Assembly: GCA_030998225.1 (NCBI GenBank)
Contig: JAPYXD010000553.1
Location: 248,001 to 312,000, forward strand
Length of the DNA stretch: 64,000 bases
Direction of reading: 5' to 3'
DNA from: Diplolepis rosae
Lineage: Eukaryota > Arthropoda > Insecta > Hymenoptera > Diplolepididae
This document shows positions 1 to 11,591 of this stretch, in pieces. A model generated the notes under the pieces. It did not search any database and was not told the origin of the DNA. It saw nothing but the letters and a program-made list of their open reading frames with translations. A program made the position numbers and the translations under genes. Each line of letters begins with the position of its first letter. Positions within the stretch are counted from its first letter, which is position 1.

Positions 1-512
1 GGAAGGACAGAAACCCAAGGATAGGATGACAAAAACAATGGGAGAAGAAATCCTGGAAATAAAAGAAAAACGAGAGAAAAATGGGTAATAAAAAGCTACG
101 AAAAGGAAAAACAGGAACTGTAAGAAAGAAGGAAACAAGAAGAAGATTTCTTAATGTGGAAAAAAGAAAAACTACAAAGAAAATACATTAATGAAATAGA
201 AGAAGAAGAAGACAAGAAAAGAGAACGAGAAAAAAACGAAAGAGAATGGAAAAATCAAAGAGAAGAACTGAAAAGATGGGAAGAAAAACAAAAACAAGAA
301 AGGAGAGCCTGGAAGGAAGAAAGAAAAAGAGAGAAAAAAGAGAGAAGAAAGAAGGTGAAGAGAAGGAAAAAGAATTAAGAAAAGCACTGGAAGAATTAGA
401 AAAAAACGAGAAAGAAAAGGACACAAACAGCGATACAAAGACAGACAGCGACACAGACTCAGACGACTCAACACGAACAGTAATATTTAAGAAAAAACAA
501 GATCAATATTGA
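1..512 (+). other. purine-rich Lys/Glu/Arg low-complexity ORF tract
   Basis: The first 470 bases are almost pure A/G on this strand, so several frames stay open. The longest readings start near 154 (74 residues) and 246 (88 residues). They are runs of K, E and R that would form charged coiled coil, and the second ends in an acidic Asp/Ser/Thr stretch before its stop at about 512. No domain is recognisable. An AATAAA-like run follows at 597-615. It could be the charged tail of a retroelement ORF or a host low-complexity exon cut by the window edge. The base bias alone could explain the open frames, so coding status is uncertain. Confidence 0.3.
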
Positions 513-904
513 GAAAAAAATAATTATTTGTTTTGGGGGTAATATTTAAGAAAAACGCAATTAATACAATATTAATAAAAGTTTGTTTTGTGTATAAATA
601 AATAAAAAGAATAAATGAAACCAAGCGAATCGTTTTCTTACAGTAGTTATTTTAATAAATAATTTGACAAGTCTATCGTTGAGCACAAAGTCATCCTCAA
701 ACCCTGAAATGAATTGTCTGTTAAAAAAATTTTTTTTCCAATCAAGCCACTATCGATTCTTTCTTCCCATTTATCGAGCCAGTCCAAAAAACGTTGCATT
801 ACCTGTAAAATACATACTTTTAAATGTAAAATATTCCTTCGATGAAGCTATAATTCATGTCATGAACATGTGTTTACATTTAGGTCATCACAATCAATTC
901 GTAT

Positions 905-2229
905 TCATGTATCAGGTTGTGTTCTATTAAGAGCGTCAAATAGGCCATTGAATATTTCGCAAAATTCTGCAGTTGACACACAATCTGCCAACCCATCAAC
1001 TATATTCTAATAATATCGTAGGCCGTTTGCTACAGACTGACTCAGCATCTGAATAAAAGTAAATTTATTTTAATTAGATTTTATGTTAAGGATGTCATTT
1101 TGTGAAGCCTGTTTGATTAAAACGAGTTCATAGAGTTTTATGGAATATTTTGAAAATTTAACGCACTTTTACAGCTAAGGACACTCTCATTTTTGCGTTA
1201 CTGTTCAATTTAAAGACATGATGCCCAGTTAGACGAGGACATTTTCTATAACCACTTGACAAACGCTTGTCACACTCAAGCAAAATAGAAAAATGTTTCC
1301 ATTTAACGAGTTTCTTATTTGGATGAAGCTGTTCAAATAACACTAATTTTTGTTTAAAGAAGAACAACATTATTTTATTTTACGATTTAATTTGATATTT
1401 ATTTTTATAATTATTTTTATATTCATTTGTGTATCTACCTGTAATACTCCATCTCCTTTTACTCCGTACATACGATTTCTTACATTTTTTATAAGGTCTG
1501 GCGAATCAGCAAAAAGGAAGACTTTTCGATTTTCTTCAAAAGGATGATCGAAGTAGTTTCTTTTCGAATTTTAACAATTTTAGTTTTGCATTTCTGAATC
1601 TTGTTTTTAAGTTCATTTAATCGCTGTACGGCTCTGTCTTTAGTCATTCTCTCCTTTTTCAATTTCTCTTTGATGACTTGTAACGCTCGCCTTTGTATGG
1701 AATTTAAATAAGAACAGCGTACATATTTCAAATGGTCGTCACCTTTCAGCCATTTTATCTTTTTCATTAAATTTCGTTTTGCACATGAACACAGGTCACA
1801 TTTTTTACTTTTGCAATCTTTCGGCAAATACAAAGAACCTTCAACGTGGCGTAAAATATCTTCTTTGTCTGAGTAAGAAAATGTCGTTTGAATATTCTTA
1901 GGGTTGCTGTCAATTGTAAATCCATTACAAACTTTCAATTCATGAACAACTCTTAAAGTCTTTTCTACTTCTGCGATAGACGACAGAGATTCGCTTAATA
2001 AATAAATTTTATTTTTGTAGATTAGACTGTGCAGTAAAACAACATTTACATTCATGTTTTCTTGTTCGTTTTTTAAATATCTTTTCACAGTTTTCATTTT
2101 CGTTTGTCTTATTATCAGCAAAAATTCTTTTGATAAGCTTTCGTCAGGGCTTGACGGATTTTGATATATAGGAGAGAAGATTTGGAAATAGAACCGGAAG
2201 GCTCCCTTTTTCAATTGTGGTATTCTCAA
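905..2229 (-). pseudogene. decayed P-like (THAP9-type) transposase
   Basis: Read on the minus strand, an open stretch (2229 to 1489; first ATG-initiated methionine at MKTVKRYL) carries a Cys cluster (CKSKKCDLCSC) and then a Lys-rich coiled coil. A second stretch (1370-1158) reads CPRLTGHHVF then KMRVSLAVK, the conserved lead-in to the catalytic core of P-element and THAP9 transposases. A 118-bp intron (1166-1049, GTGCGT donor, TTTTATTCAG acceptor) joins this to MLSQSVANGL, as the family expects. Downstream TAEFCEIFNGLFDALNRT also matches the family pattern. Breaks are a frame gap between 1489 and 1370, an in-frame TAG at 1007-1009 and a TGA at 905-907. No N-terminal THAP zinc finger is seen, so the copy is truncated and dead. 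Family assignment is from motif memory, not a search. Confidence 0.6.
1049..1166 (-). other. 118-bp intron in the P-like transposase relic
   Basis: On the minus strand the donor is GTGCGT after the codons for LAVK. The acceptor is a T-rich tract ending TTTTATTCAG before ATGCTGAGT. Removing it restores the family motif spacing between the KMRV block and the LSQSVA block, which supports a real intron rather than a deletion. Confidence 0.55.
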
Positions 2230-2239
2230 AAAAGTCTTT

Positions 2240-3780
2240 TATGTAATTTTAAATTTATTTATTTTTATAAAAAAAAATTATAGCCTTCGAAAAATCCAAA
2301 ATGAGTCACAAAGATCTCGATTTTTTCGAAGAAAATATATGAACCGCCGCCAAGTAGTATTTGTGTTCATTTCATGAACACTTTGCTTCCTCATAAAAGT
2401 TTTTTAAACCTATGCTGTATTATTGATTCTTTTAATCTATTTTTAAAATTGAGACAAATTTTTATCTATAAACATAAAAATTCATTTTCGGATTCCGGGG
2501 TTCGAATTAGGTCGAGATATTATTAACAATAATATTCAAAAAGTCAAGAAAGTCATATAATGAATAGATTTGACGGTTGAAATGTTTTTGATCCGAAAAG
2601 TTCTAGACACCTGAGAAAGAATTTACAATTTGGTTAAAAATATTGTTGGGAATAATACTCACACTCAGAATTCTGACTCCATCTGCTGCTAGTATTTCAC
2701 GCTTCCATAAAATATCTTAACTCACAAAATGTTTTGAACAAACTCTGTCTGCGGCTTTTAAAATAAAGTTTTTGCGCGGAATTGTACATTGCCATTTTGA
2801 CAATTATTTAACTTTTGATTTAAAAAGAACCAAAAAAGCTCATGAAACTTAATATTCTAAATGTAAACAAACCTCGACAGCAGGACACAGTGACACTCAG
2901 CGCCACTAGTTCAACTTTTCACCACCGTGCCATATCTGACCACAAAAAAATGGCCGCCGTGTCATACCCCTGTTCAAGCCGAACTGCTGATTAATATCTC
3001 ACACAGTTATAGAAACACGTGGTAGCAGCAGCCGAGAAGCATATTTTTTTCTGATTAATTATAACCTTACTGCACTTGAAGAGATCAGATTCACGGACGC
3101 AACTTATTGACTAACATATAATATGAATTTCCACCGTTTTTAATGAAATCGATTGTCTCGGCTTTATACAGGACTCTGCCAAAGGAAAAAGCTCAGAGGT
3201 TACAAACTGTAGTTGATCGTTTCAAAACAATCGAATATTTATATGAATGCAGCAGTAGTAAGAAAAATAAAAAGAGGTCGAATTGATTTTTTAAAACGAT
3301 TGTGAATGACGATTCTGGGAGACTAAATGTAGGAAACAAAGGAAAGTGTAGACTTCGCCAGTGTCATGAGTGATTGAAAGTGCGATTTGTAAAGAGAAAG
3401 ATGTCTATTTCCCACGCTCACGTCTATTTTAGGAATGAAACGCAGAATATTGTGCCTTTATCTGCAACTCAGAATTTTTCACCGAAAAATGAAGAAGACT
3501 TCAATAAAACAAAGAAATATAAAGTGTGATTAAAAAATGGGCAAGATGAAAAAAGGATGTTCCTCTAAATGCGTATATTTTACTTTTGGGCAGTAAGTAA
3601 TTTAATTTTTATTTTATTTTATCTTATTTAATTTTTGATTTCATTTTCAAATGTAGTTTTTACGACCGAGATTCATATAAACAATAAGTAGGTGGGAACA
3701 ACGTCTTCGGATAATCAATAAACATATGTCAGTGAAATAAGATTTTAATCAAAGAAACGAATTTTCTTATACTGCTCAAT
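2240..3780. other. unassigned intergenic DNA, no gene seen
   Basis: AT-rich sequence without an ORF worth reporting. A short more GC-balanced patch at 2870-3010 contains the word ATGGCCGCC and could be a promoter or first exon of a host gene, but no open frame extends from it. I see no repeat structure here. Confidence 0.3.
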
Positions 3781-3931
3781 GTTACGGACGGTCCAAAGTA
3801 AGTAATGTTTATTTTTTATATATATATGAAAATTACACATCAATTGCTTCTAAGAGTGAATAAAATGTACACTTTGGAGCATTCGTAACTTGATCACATT
3901 CCAATGGTTAATGCAATTCAGCATTTTTGGT
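3781..3931 (+). mobile_element. MITE-like 151-bp repeat, copy 1
   Basis: Almost the same sequence occurs at 43893-44045. Both begin GTTACGGACGGTCCAAAG and both end GCATTTTTGGT. Inside, the start pairs with an imperfect reverse complement (ACTTTGGAGCATTCGTAAC, 3871-3889), giving a hairpin core of about 109 bp followed by a shared 42-bp tail. The AT microsatellite in the loop differs in length between copies. No coding capacity. Confidence 0.7.
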
Positions 3932-5052
3932 CACGCAAGCTGGCCCGAGATGTGAGAATGTAACTCTTGCTTCTGAATCCAATGCGCAGGTCTTAAAAAG
4001 GTCGGTGAATTTTGTAAAGCCCATCTTCATGAGATTACAAATATTTGAATATGTAAAAATGTATACATATATATATATGTATGTATGTGTGTATGTATGT
4101 ATGTATATGAGTATGCATATTTATGAGTACGCATGCATAAATATTGAAAGTAAGGGAATGTAATTGCGAGATCAAGATATACTCGATCGCCGTACGCGAG
4201 AGAAAAGGAATGAAAAGAAGCGAGAAGGAGAATGGAAGCTGGTAGAGAGGAAGAGAGAGAGAGAGAGAGATATCTAGTACACGTACACCCATGTACTGTT
4301 TGTCGCCACAGCTATCTGCCGTTTGTCAATTCCTCCTTTCGTTCGCCTATGCACATGCCTGATATACTGGTCTCTTTTAGAAAATCTTGATGCGCTCTGC
4401 TGTGCATCGCGAGAGTAGCATTCATCTCATAATTGCATTTCCTCCTCATACACCTATCCTTGCTCAAATTCTTTAGCCAGCTGATCTCCCGCCACAAAAG
4501 CCGCGTGCTTTTTGTAACTAAGATCCAACGCTCATCTGAATACTTAAATAATTATCTTAAGGCTTTAATCCACTCAAAGATTATGAGCCCAGACTAATTA
4601 AATATATATATTTCGATTTACTCTGAAATATATTCGAAACTAAAATTGTTTATACAATTTGATGACCATGCATCAAATACTAAAAATTGATGAGCACATT
4701 TCCTTTTTCACGATAGGTGTAGAAACAGGGGAGAAATAATTGCATTCTAGAAACCAGCAAATGGCGCAATAACCACATCAGCATTTGTGCAAATTCCTAA
4801 ATCCTCCCTGCCATTATTACCTCTGTCCAATCATGAATTCCTTAATCATCAAAAAACCCTACCATGCTCACCTCGCGATGAACTAGTAAAACGGATCAAG
4901 GCAAAATCAAATTCGCAGTTACCCAAGCAACCCGGTACTAACTGGAACTACTTGAATAGTAGAGAATATATTTTCTCTACTTTGCCCGTCTGCGGCCCAG
5001 ATCGACAGTTCATAGATCCTCGTTAGTTGATTGAACCCGTAAAAATCTTTCT
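3932..5052. other. non-coding stretch with simple repeats
   Basis: It contains an (AT)/(TGTA) tract at about 4065-4120 and a (GA)n run at about 4246-4270. Small ORFs on both strands (for example 4312-4497 minus and 4787-5026 plus) have no recognisable domain. Nothing else stands out. Confidence 0.4.
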
Positions 5053-5067
5053 AACGAAATTATATTG

Positions 5068-5172
5068 CACGGAGCAGACGCGTCCTACAGCCCGCCAACA
5101 GTAGTAGCCGCAAGGACTCTGGCCAGCAGTAGGGCTGTCGCCGTCAGGATGGCCGCCAAGGGAGCCCCATAG
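5068..5172 (+). pseudogene. possible ORF2 C-terminal stub of the retroposon
   Basis: From the 5' end of the inserted DNA a frame stays open for 34 codons, rich in Ala, Arg, Val and Ser, to a TAG at 5170-5172. It then closes for the rest of the element. The position and composition fit the extreme C-terminus of a LINE ORF2 followed by a long 3' UTR. There is no diagnostic motif, so chance cannot be excluded. Confidence 0.3.
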
Positions 5173-6132
5173 ACTGGCTTTTCCCTAGTGATGGGCCTGC
5201 CGGGCGCACGTGCCACGACGGTTGCTCTGCGACTTTCAAGCGCATGAGGACGCGATGTGGAGCGAATTATCAGGGGACCTTGAACAGGTCTCTTGATGCC
5301 GAATGAACGTACACGGAGTGAATGCTGGGGGCCCCTTAATCGGGGTATCGCCCCAAATGCGTATGCGGCGATTACGCTGAACTTCCCGCGTGCGCTCTTG
5401 CGGTCACACCACAACCACATGCACGAAACCGACACCCACACACACCAGAATGAATGGGATGCTGAGTGAATGGGGCTGCGACCGGCGCCTGGTGGATATT
5501 CCCGATAGACTAGCCAAGGGAGGAGTAGTAGCCTCTCGACCAGAGTAGGACGCGATGTCAGAACCTCACCTCTGTGGAAGTAATATGGGTAACCGTAAGT
5601 CCCTCCGGTGCTCGACCGCGAAGGGCAAAGATCCCGTGAAACCACATGTTAATCTGGGAAAACCGCTCACGATCCTACTGTCTGGAGCCAATGTCGGGGT
5701 TTATATCATGGACGTCCGGGCGCAGGAATGAAGGATTACCTGGTCAGTATTTCCTTATATCCGACGCTGCGTAGGATAAATCGTACACCGTCTAGCCTGA
5801 AGTCCGGGTCAGGTGTCGGGGCGGACCCGGCACCGCTCGCTCGATAGGGGTGACGATAAACCTTTTGCATCATTATGGCGCGGGCCTATCCCGTAACCTT
5901 TTTCTAGCCTCATTTAAATGTGCTGATAGGATCGACCATCCGATAAGCCGCTTCTCGGTTTCGGCACACATAACTAGGGATCTATACAGGCGGGGATAGT
6001 AGCCCTACTGCGGTAGGGCTCCCATGATGGGCGAACCGTCTTAAGACACGACGAGATTAGATATGAATTCTAAAAAAATGAAGTCGGTTATCCTAATGGG
6101 CGTATGGCCGCGGATGAAAGTTCCGAGCAGTT

Positions 6133-6284
6133 TTCGCAGAACGTGGACGTAAACGTCCCCCACCATAGATGCTTCGAGCTCATCGTGTCTTCCTCATTCA
6201 ACCAACCTATGGCAGTGGAGCGAGGAAGAAGCCATGAGCTGGAAGGGTCCATAATGGGGGCCGTTTACGTCCTCGTTCTGCGAA
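6133..6284 (+). repeat. long-stem inverted repeat in the retroposon 3' region
   Basis: TTCGCAGAACG, GGACGTAAACG and CCCCCA (6133-6163) are matched by their reverse complement at 6254-6284 with only a few mismatches. This gives a roughly 30-bp stem with a 90-base loop. A stem of this size in the 3' region could be a recognition structure for reverse transcription. It spans an 84-codon ORF (6104-6358) that I regard as incidental. Confidence 0.6.
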
Positions 6285-6527
6285 CACGGGTTCCGAGCGA
6301 ACGGATGACGGAAGAGTCGTACGCGACTTTAATGGAACCAACCACCCGTGAAGTTTAAAGCCGAAAGGCTGCTCCGCGGGCGGTGTATTGGTTCGAGAGA
6401 GGGGGATTTTTGGTTTTAACAGGTATGCCTAGACCCGTCCTAGGAGAGTCCTGTACAACGTCTATAAAAGATTTTGCCATTTTTCCTCCTCACCAAAAAA
6501 AAAAAAAAAAAGAAACGAAATTATATT

Positions 6528-6795
6528 TTTGGAATCGTGTCAGGCGGACGTAAAAGATAAAAAAAGATAAAATAAAAGGTGCGCGAAATCGCGGAAAAAT
6601 TAATACTTCCGAATCTCAAAACGGTAGTGATAATTTTTCATAAAATATTGTAATTTGATTTAATAGGAAAATTCTAGCAGCGAAAAGGGCGAGTTTAATC
6701 TTCCTGCATTCAAGTTTTCTTTTCCAAAAATCAAAGAGGGTTTTCTTAAATGCAGGATATAGCCTCCTCAGTCAGAGGAGAGGGCAAATACGATC
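6528..6795. other. short tract between two insertions, possible older LTR fragment
   Basis: This holds a small inverted repeat (TCCTGCATTCAAG near 6700 with CTTAAATGCAGGA near 6755). It abuts the Element 1 insertion point. Its natural continuation is at 24950, where a TGGCAGTTTGGAGCC string looks like the primer-binding area of an older retroelement. It may therefore be the split end of an older LTR. Confidence 0.25.
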
Positions 6796-6799
6796 CCAG
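6796..6799 (+). repeat. CCAG target-site duplication of Element 1 (partner at 24946-24949)
   Basis: The four bases before the 5' LTR and the four after the 3' LTR are both CCAG. This fixes the element limits and shows that the two LTRs belong to a single insertion. Confidence 0.95.
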
Positions 6800-9440
6800 T
6801 GTAACGTCCTGCGTCCGTCTTTTACTTTTATTATTATTATTAATTTTTATTAACCTGTAATAAGTAAATTTATAATATTCCATTTCATATTTTTTTCCAA
6901 AGTCTTACTCATAAAAATGTAAATATTTCAAACGCAATCTTTTCTCTAAAGATTGTATAAATTCAAAAACCTTTTTAGAAAATATGCAGCTGCGTAAATA
7001 TAAAGATTTGAATTTTCTTAGCAATCGGTAAATGTAATAAAACTTGCACTTTGAAACATTGACCAAAAGATACAGCCCACAATCGTATTCCTTTTAGATA
7101 TTTCTGTTTGCAATCCTCTAGTAAATAAATGCATAGAACTGCATAGAGCCATAACAGTATATAGCTTAGCGATTAGCCATTTCCGGAAATATCGTAAATA
7201 GCTTAGGCTAATGGTCAAAAGGGCCCGCGGTTGTACCACGCCCAAGTAAATACAAACAAAGCACGTTGTATTTACTGCGCTTAGAAAATAGAATGGGCCA
7301 TATATATAATAGATAATAAAAATTCTCAATTAATAAGAATGTTAAAATATTAAGAATTTAGTTTTAAATTAATATTATTTATTTTTATATTATTTCAATA
7401 TATTATGAATAAAAAAATAAACTATTATATTAGTTAATAATAGGAACAGTAATTCTAATCTAATTTTTATTTGAAACAATAGTTCAAACTCATTTGATTG
7501 TAACTAAAAACCAATAGCAATTCATCGAAGATTTTAATAATTAGGAATCTACCTTATCAACGAATAAATTTACGAAAATTCAATTTTGAAGTTAAAATAC
7601 TAATTAAAATTTACTTTCCTACACTCTTTTATTCAATTCTAGAAAAGTTAAAGTATTAGTTTACATGATATGTATTTGAATTTATACACAACATATTTCA
7701 ACAGTAAATTTTTAAACATTACTATTTTACCTTCATAAAAATATATATTTCCAACCTTTATAAACATATTTTTAAGTTCATAAATTCTAAACACTAAACT
7801 TATTTTGCAAAAGATTTAATTCAATTTTCAAATAACGTCAGAATACATATGAGCATAAGCTAAATACTAGAAAAATTAACAATTTAAGCTAATTGAAATA
7901 TTGTTATTAAAGAATTGAAATAATGATATGTTCTGTTTTACCGACAATATTTCATATGCGAATATGTATCTTATAAATAACTTTGCGTATGTTTTCAAAT
8001 CAAATAAACTCAACTTTGAATATGTAAATCTTTACATTTATTTTTATAAATAAGAAGTTTATATAAAAATGAAAAATCACAAACTTTCAGAATTACTTTT
8101 TATATTTTATCAAATAAATTCACAAAAGAAAACTTATATTAAATTTCCCCTTTTTAATGAATAATTTTGTATATTTAAACAACATATTCGATGTTTAGTT
8201 TTAATTTTATGATGTTTATGTTTATTCATAAAAATAATTACAGGATAAAAATTAATCTTATGTATTAATGATTCTTTTGTATTTTGAAAAGAAGAATAGT
8301 CAGTCTAATGTAAATTAACGAGTTTTTAAGTTAAAATTAGATATAAATGAATTATATTGTAATTTAACCTTTCAATTATTTGAATTTAACGAAATCTTTA
8401 CACATAATTATTTAATCAATTAATTTGTAACACATTTTATTTAAGAATATACAAATGTCGCCATCTTTTGGAAGGTGACTGAACTTGGAGAAAACTTGGT
8501 GCGGCCCACAAGGCCCGGAAAACTTGCAACGCCCCTAGATTTTCACACTAAGGGAAGTCTGGGCGTAACTAGGCTTGCCTAACTAGGCCAATAGAAAAGC
8601 CAGGACAGCTACCCCCAGACTTTTCCTAAATTTGAAATATGGCGAGGGAAGCGGGGTGCTGCACATAAAACTAACTGCAGACAAAATTTTCATCAGTTCT
8701 CTTCCCGGCATTAAAATCTCTCTAATAAAAAGGGGAATATTCATCTTTCTTGATCTGACAAAATTTTTTTATTCTAAAGTTACTTTCGACCTTCAAATTT
8801 TCATTACTAAAAAAAATCCTGCTAAAAAGTGTTTTCAATTCTTAAAAGACAATTTTATCGCGAGTAAATATTCAAAAATTAGACAGACCGTTCTGTCAAT
8901 AAAATATTTAAAAAAGGCTTACATTTTCTTCAAAACTGGGAATTATTATACCAAGATTTCTCCCAGCAGCACTTCTCCAGGATCACTCTTCTATTAAGGA
9001 ATTTTAACAAAAAGAAATAAAAAGTAAGTCTATTCATAATTACTGTGTCTTTTCTAAAATTCTTTCTACCCTGTCTGTTTCTTAAATATAATTTTATTCA
9101 TACCAATGTTTGAGTGCTGGTAGCCACCCCAGTACTAGCATTTGTATAATTTTTGTTTACCTATCTTTCCAAATCCCCGAATCTAAGACAAGTGGCGTGC
9201 TCCCTTTTACGGGAATAGTACGACTTGTCTAAAATTCACATGTCTTTTCCCATTTTTCATTTTATTTGATGTTTTAGTATTTAATTTTGGTCGAGAAAAT
9301 TTAACACGAACAGTAGTCCCGGGTTATTGGAATTAATTTTCCAGACCCGAAATTACTAAAATTATTATATTCTCTTCAAGAATATAATAATACAATTATT
9401 TAAAAAAAAATCTTTCTCTTATGTGTCTCAAGACGTCACA
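6800..9440 (+). repeat. Element 1 5' LTR (2,641 bp)
   Basis: It starts TGTAACGTCCTGCGTCCGTC and ends CTCAAGACGTCACA. It matches 22305-24945 base for base apart from scattered substitutions. It has a very AT-rich first 1.65 kb, a GC-richer island at about 8460-8660, and a 121-codon ORF (8632-8997) plus an antisense 103-codon ORF (7018-7329). Both ORFs are repeated in the 3' LTR; neither has a recognisable domain. The last 9 bases before TCTC and the leader bases after the LTR form a small palindrome (CTTATGTG with CACATAAG). Confidence 0.95.
9024..9029 (+). promoter_or_regulatory. candidate 5' splice site in the LTR
   Basis: AAAAA|GTAAGT is a near-consensus donor in the 3' part of the LTR, conserved in the 3' LTR (24529) and in the solo LTR (57720). 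With the strong acceptor just before env at 20338 it could produce the spliced env mRNA known for errantiviruses. The transcription start is not known, so its inclusion in the RNA is an inference. Confidence 0.4.
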
Positions 9441-11591
9441 TAAGAGTTTTTAATTTTTGGAGGCCCCGGAGGGATTGCTGTTCAAGATAATTATTCTCTG
9501 CCAAATTTTGTGCATTTTTCCGTACTTTCTTTCTACTTTCTTCTATCTTATTTATGATTATTTTCTGTGTATTTTTGTGTGCTTATTCTGAGTCCTTTAC
9601 CATTATATATAAAATTTTTCAAGAAAACGTATTCTGGGGGAAAATTTTTAACTAAATTTTCAAATGTTTTACACACTTTAAAAATTTTTACGACTTTTAC
9701 GGATTTTTAATAAATTAAACGAAATTTCAATAATTTTTCAAAATTTTACCTAACTAATACTTTCCAAAATTTTCTGAATCAAAACCAAATTTTATAAATA
9801 TTATTGTACAAAATTTTCAAACTTTACAAAAATTCTCTAAATCAAATTAGGTTTTATAAATTAAACAAAATTTTACGAAGATTTTACTATTTAAAAGATT
9901 TTTCTGTGAGAAGAAGAGATCGTCGATAAGGTAGAGTTCCGTTATCATAGTGAGTGATTAGAATTCTGAGTTGGTTATATTACATTGAGAACGGTAACGA
10001 GAATGAGAATATTACCGAGAACATAACCGACAGATAAATTCTCTTAGAATTTATGAAAATTTTCTCATTTTGATTTTTTTTTTATGTTTTAAACAATCGG
10101 AATCAATTATTTACTGCGTATAAAATTATAGTTCAATATTTCTCTGATATTCTGATGGCATATGATAAGCGTTGAAGTAATTATTAGAAAAGAATTTTTT
10201 TTTCAAACTAGCTATATTTGAAGATTTTCCACTTATTTTCAAACTGAGAAACAGTAGGGTTATAGAGAATATTTTCCTTGGTAAAATAGGCCATGAATTA
10301 TGTAAATTCAATTATTTTCAAAAATTTATAAAAAAGTTTAGTAAGGAAAGATTTTATTACAACAAATAATGTTAAAAGTATTATTTTTCGTGACTTTTAA
10401 AATTTTTCCATAAGAAATAATTTTTCTTATTTCATATGGAACGACCAATGATATCATTTCATGTCTCAAAATCATAAAAGAACTTTTTCTTCAGAGACCG
10501 GTTTTCTGGCATGACAATATAATAATGTTCTATTTTTGTTCTAATAAAAATTATTTAAAGAATTTCATGCAAATAAGACGTCTAATATACTGAAAAAATT
10601 AATATAATTCATTGAAATTTTTATAATTATTAAGATAATGTTAATTCAATATCTTTAGTATCAAATTCAAAGCGAACATAACCTAAAATTTCAGCGGTGA
10701 AAAGTTTTAATATCTTGAGAGTAAAACAATTTCAAGGTTCTTTTTCATTTCAAACACGTACACAATCAAATGCTTCTTATTTAATAACAAACATATCTTC
10801 AAAATCGATAAATAAACATAAATTGATATTTAAAAACATAAATTCTCCAAATTCTCTTTATATTCTCTTATATTCTTTAAATTGTGTAATATTCTCGGTT
10901 ATATTCCACCAACTTAAATTTTCGAGAATTTGAGAACTCTGTGAGTGATGCACTTTGCCAGTTATCGCCATGGTCAGCAGAAAAGATTTGAAAAAAATGC
11001 CTTTTATAAAAACTACTATTTTTTTTTAAATTTAACAAATTTTACTAACTTAAAAATTTTTTTTTTCTCAAACCAAATTTCATAAATTCAAAATAGTTTC
11101 AAATTTTATAAATTCTCCAAAATTTTTTTTTGAGCAAAGAAAAAGGTAGCTATTTTTCCAACTGACATGAGTCAATCAGACTAACTTTTAGAAAAAGTAA
11201 TCTCAAATTAAAATTCTAGAAAAAAAATTGCTAGAGCAAAACCAGCTTCTAGCAATTTTCTTTAAAAATTTCTTTAGGTCATTTTAGGAATTTTATAAAT
11301 TAAGCCCAATTTTTTTTTTAAATTATTAAATTTCACAAATTTTTCAGATTTTAAGATTTTCAATATCAACTTTATCAAACCTTTCAAATTAATAAAAATT
11401 TCAAGGTTTTCATTGGTTATGTAGACCGAATTTTCCAACTTTTCTCAAAATGTTCAAAATTTTTATATGCTGAGAACTTTAATAAATTTTCAAAATAAAA
11501 ATTTTTTTTTTTTCGATCGAAACAAATTTAACAAAATGTTATAATTTTAACAAACTTCTTTTTTACTTATTTTTAGTTTTTATTTTTTAAA
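9441..11591 (+). other. Element 1 leader, AT-rich non-coding part
   Basis: No convincing gene. A candidate primer-binding site begins TGGAGGCCCCGGAGG at 9458, 17 bases after the LTR, further than usual and with no tRNA I can name. The rest is T/A-rich with many AAATTTT words. Small ORFs at 10126-10311 (minus) and 10697-10933 (plus) have no domain and match base composition. Confidence 0.5.

Larger units (their letters stand above)
5067..6513 (+). mobile_element. poly(A)-tailed GC-rich retroposon (R1-clade-like LINE 3' end)
   Basis: The insertion is flanked by an exact 14-bp target-site duplication, AACGAAATTATATT, at 5053-5066 and 6514-6527. It ends in a poly(A) tract (about 6495-6511), so the plus strand is the sense strand. 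GC content is far above the surroundings. The last 100 bases (GGTATGCC, GACCCGTCCTAGGAGAGTCC, then ACAACG) look like the 3' UTR of R1-clade LINEs as I remember them. There is only a 34-codon open stub at the 5' side, so this is a 5'-truncated element or a non-autonomous retroposon. The insertion limits are certain; the clade is an inference. Confidence 0.75.

Noticed and set aside
5085..5645. 186-codon minus-strand ORF in the GC-rich retroposon
   Set aside because: The poly(A) tail and TSD show the plus strand is sense. The ORF has no domain, and GC-rich sequence lacks stops by chance.
5067..6513. Ribosomal RNA gene fragment
   Set aside because: The GC-rich style suggested rDNA, but no conserved 28S or 18S core sequence can be read and the insertion has a TSD and poly(A) tail.
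7018..7329. 103-codon antisense ORF in the LTRs (also 22523-22834)
   Set aside because: Its repetition only reflects LTR duplication; it is truncated in the solo LTR and has no domain beyond hydrophobic composition.
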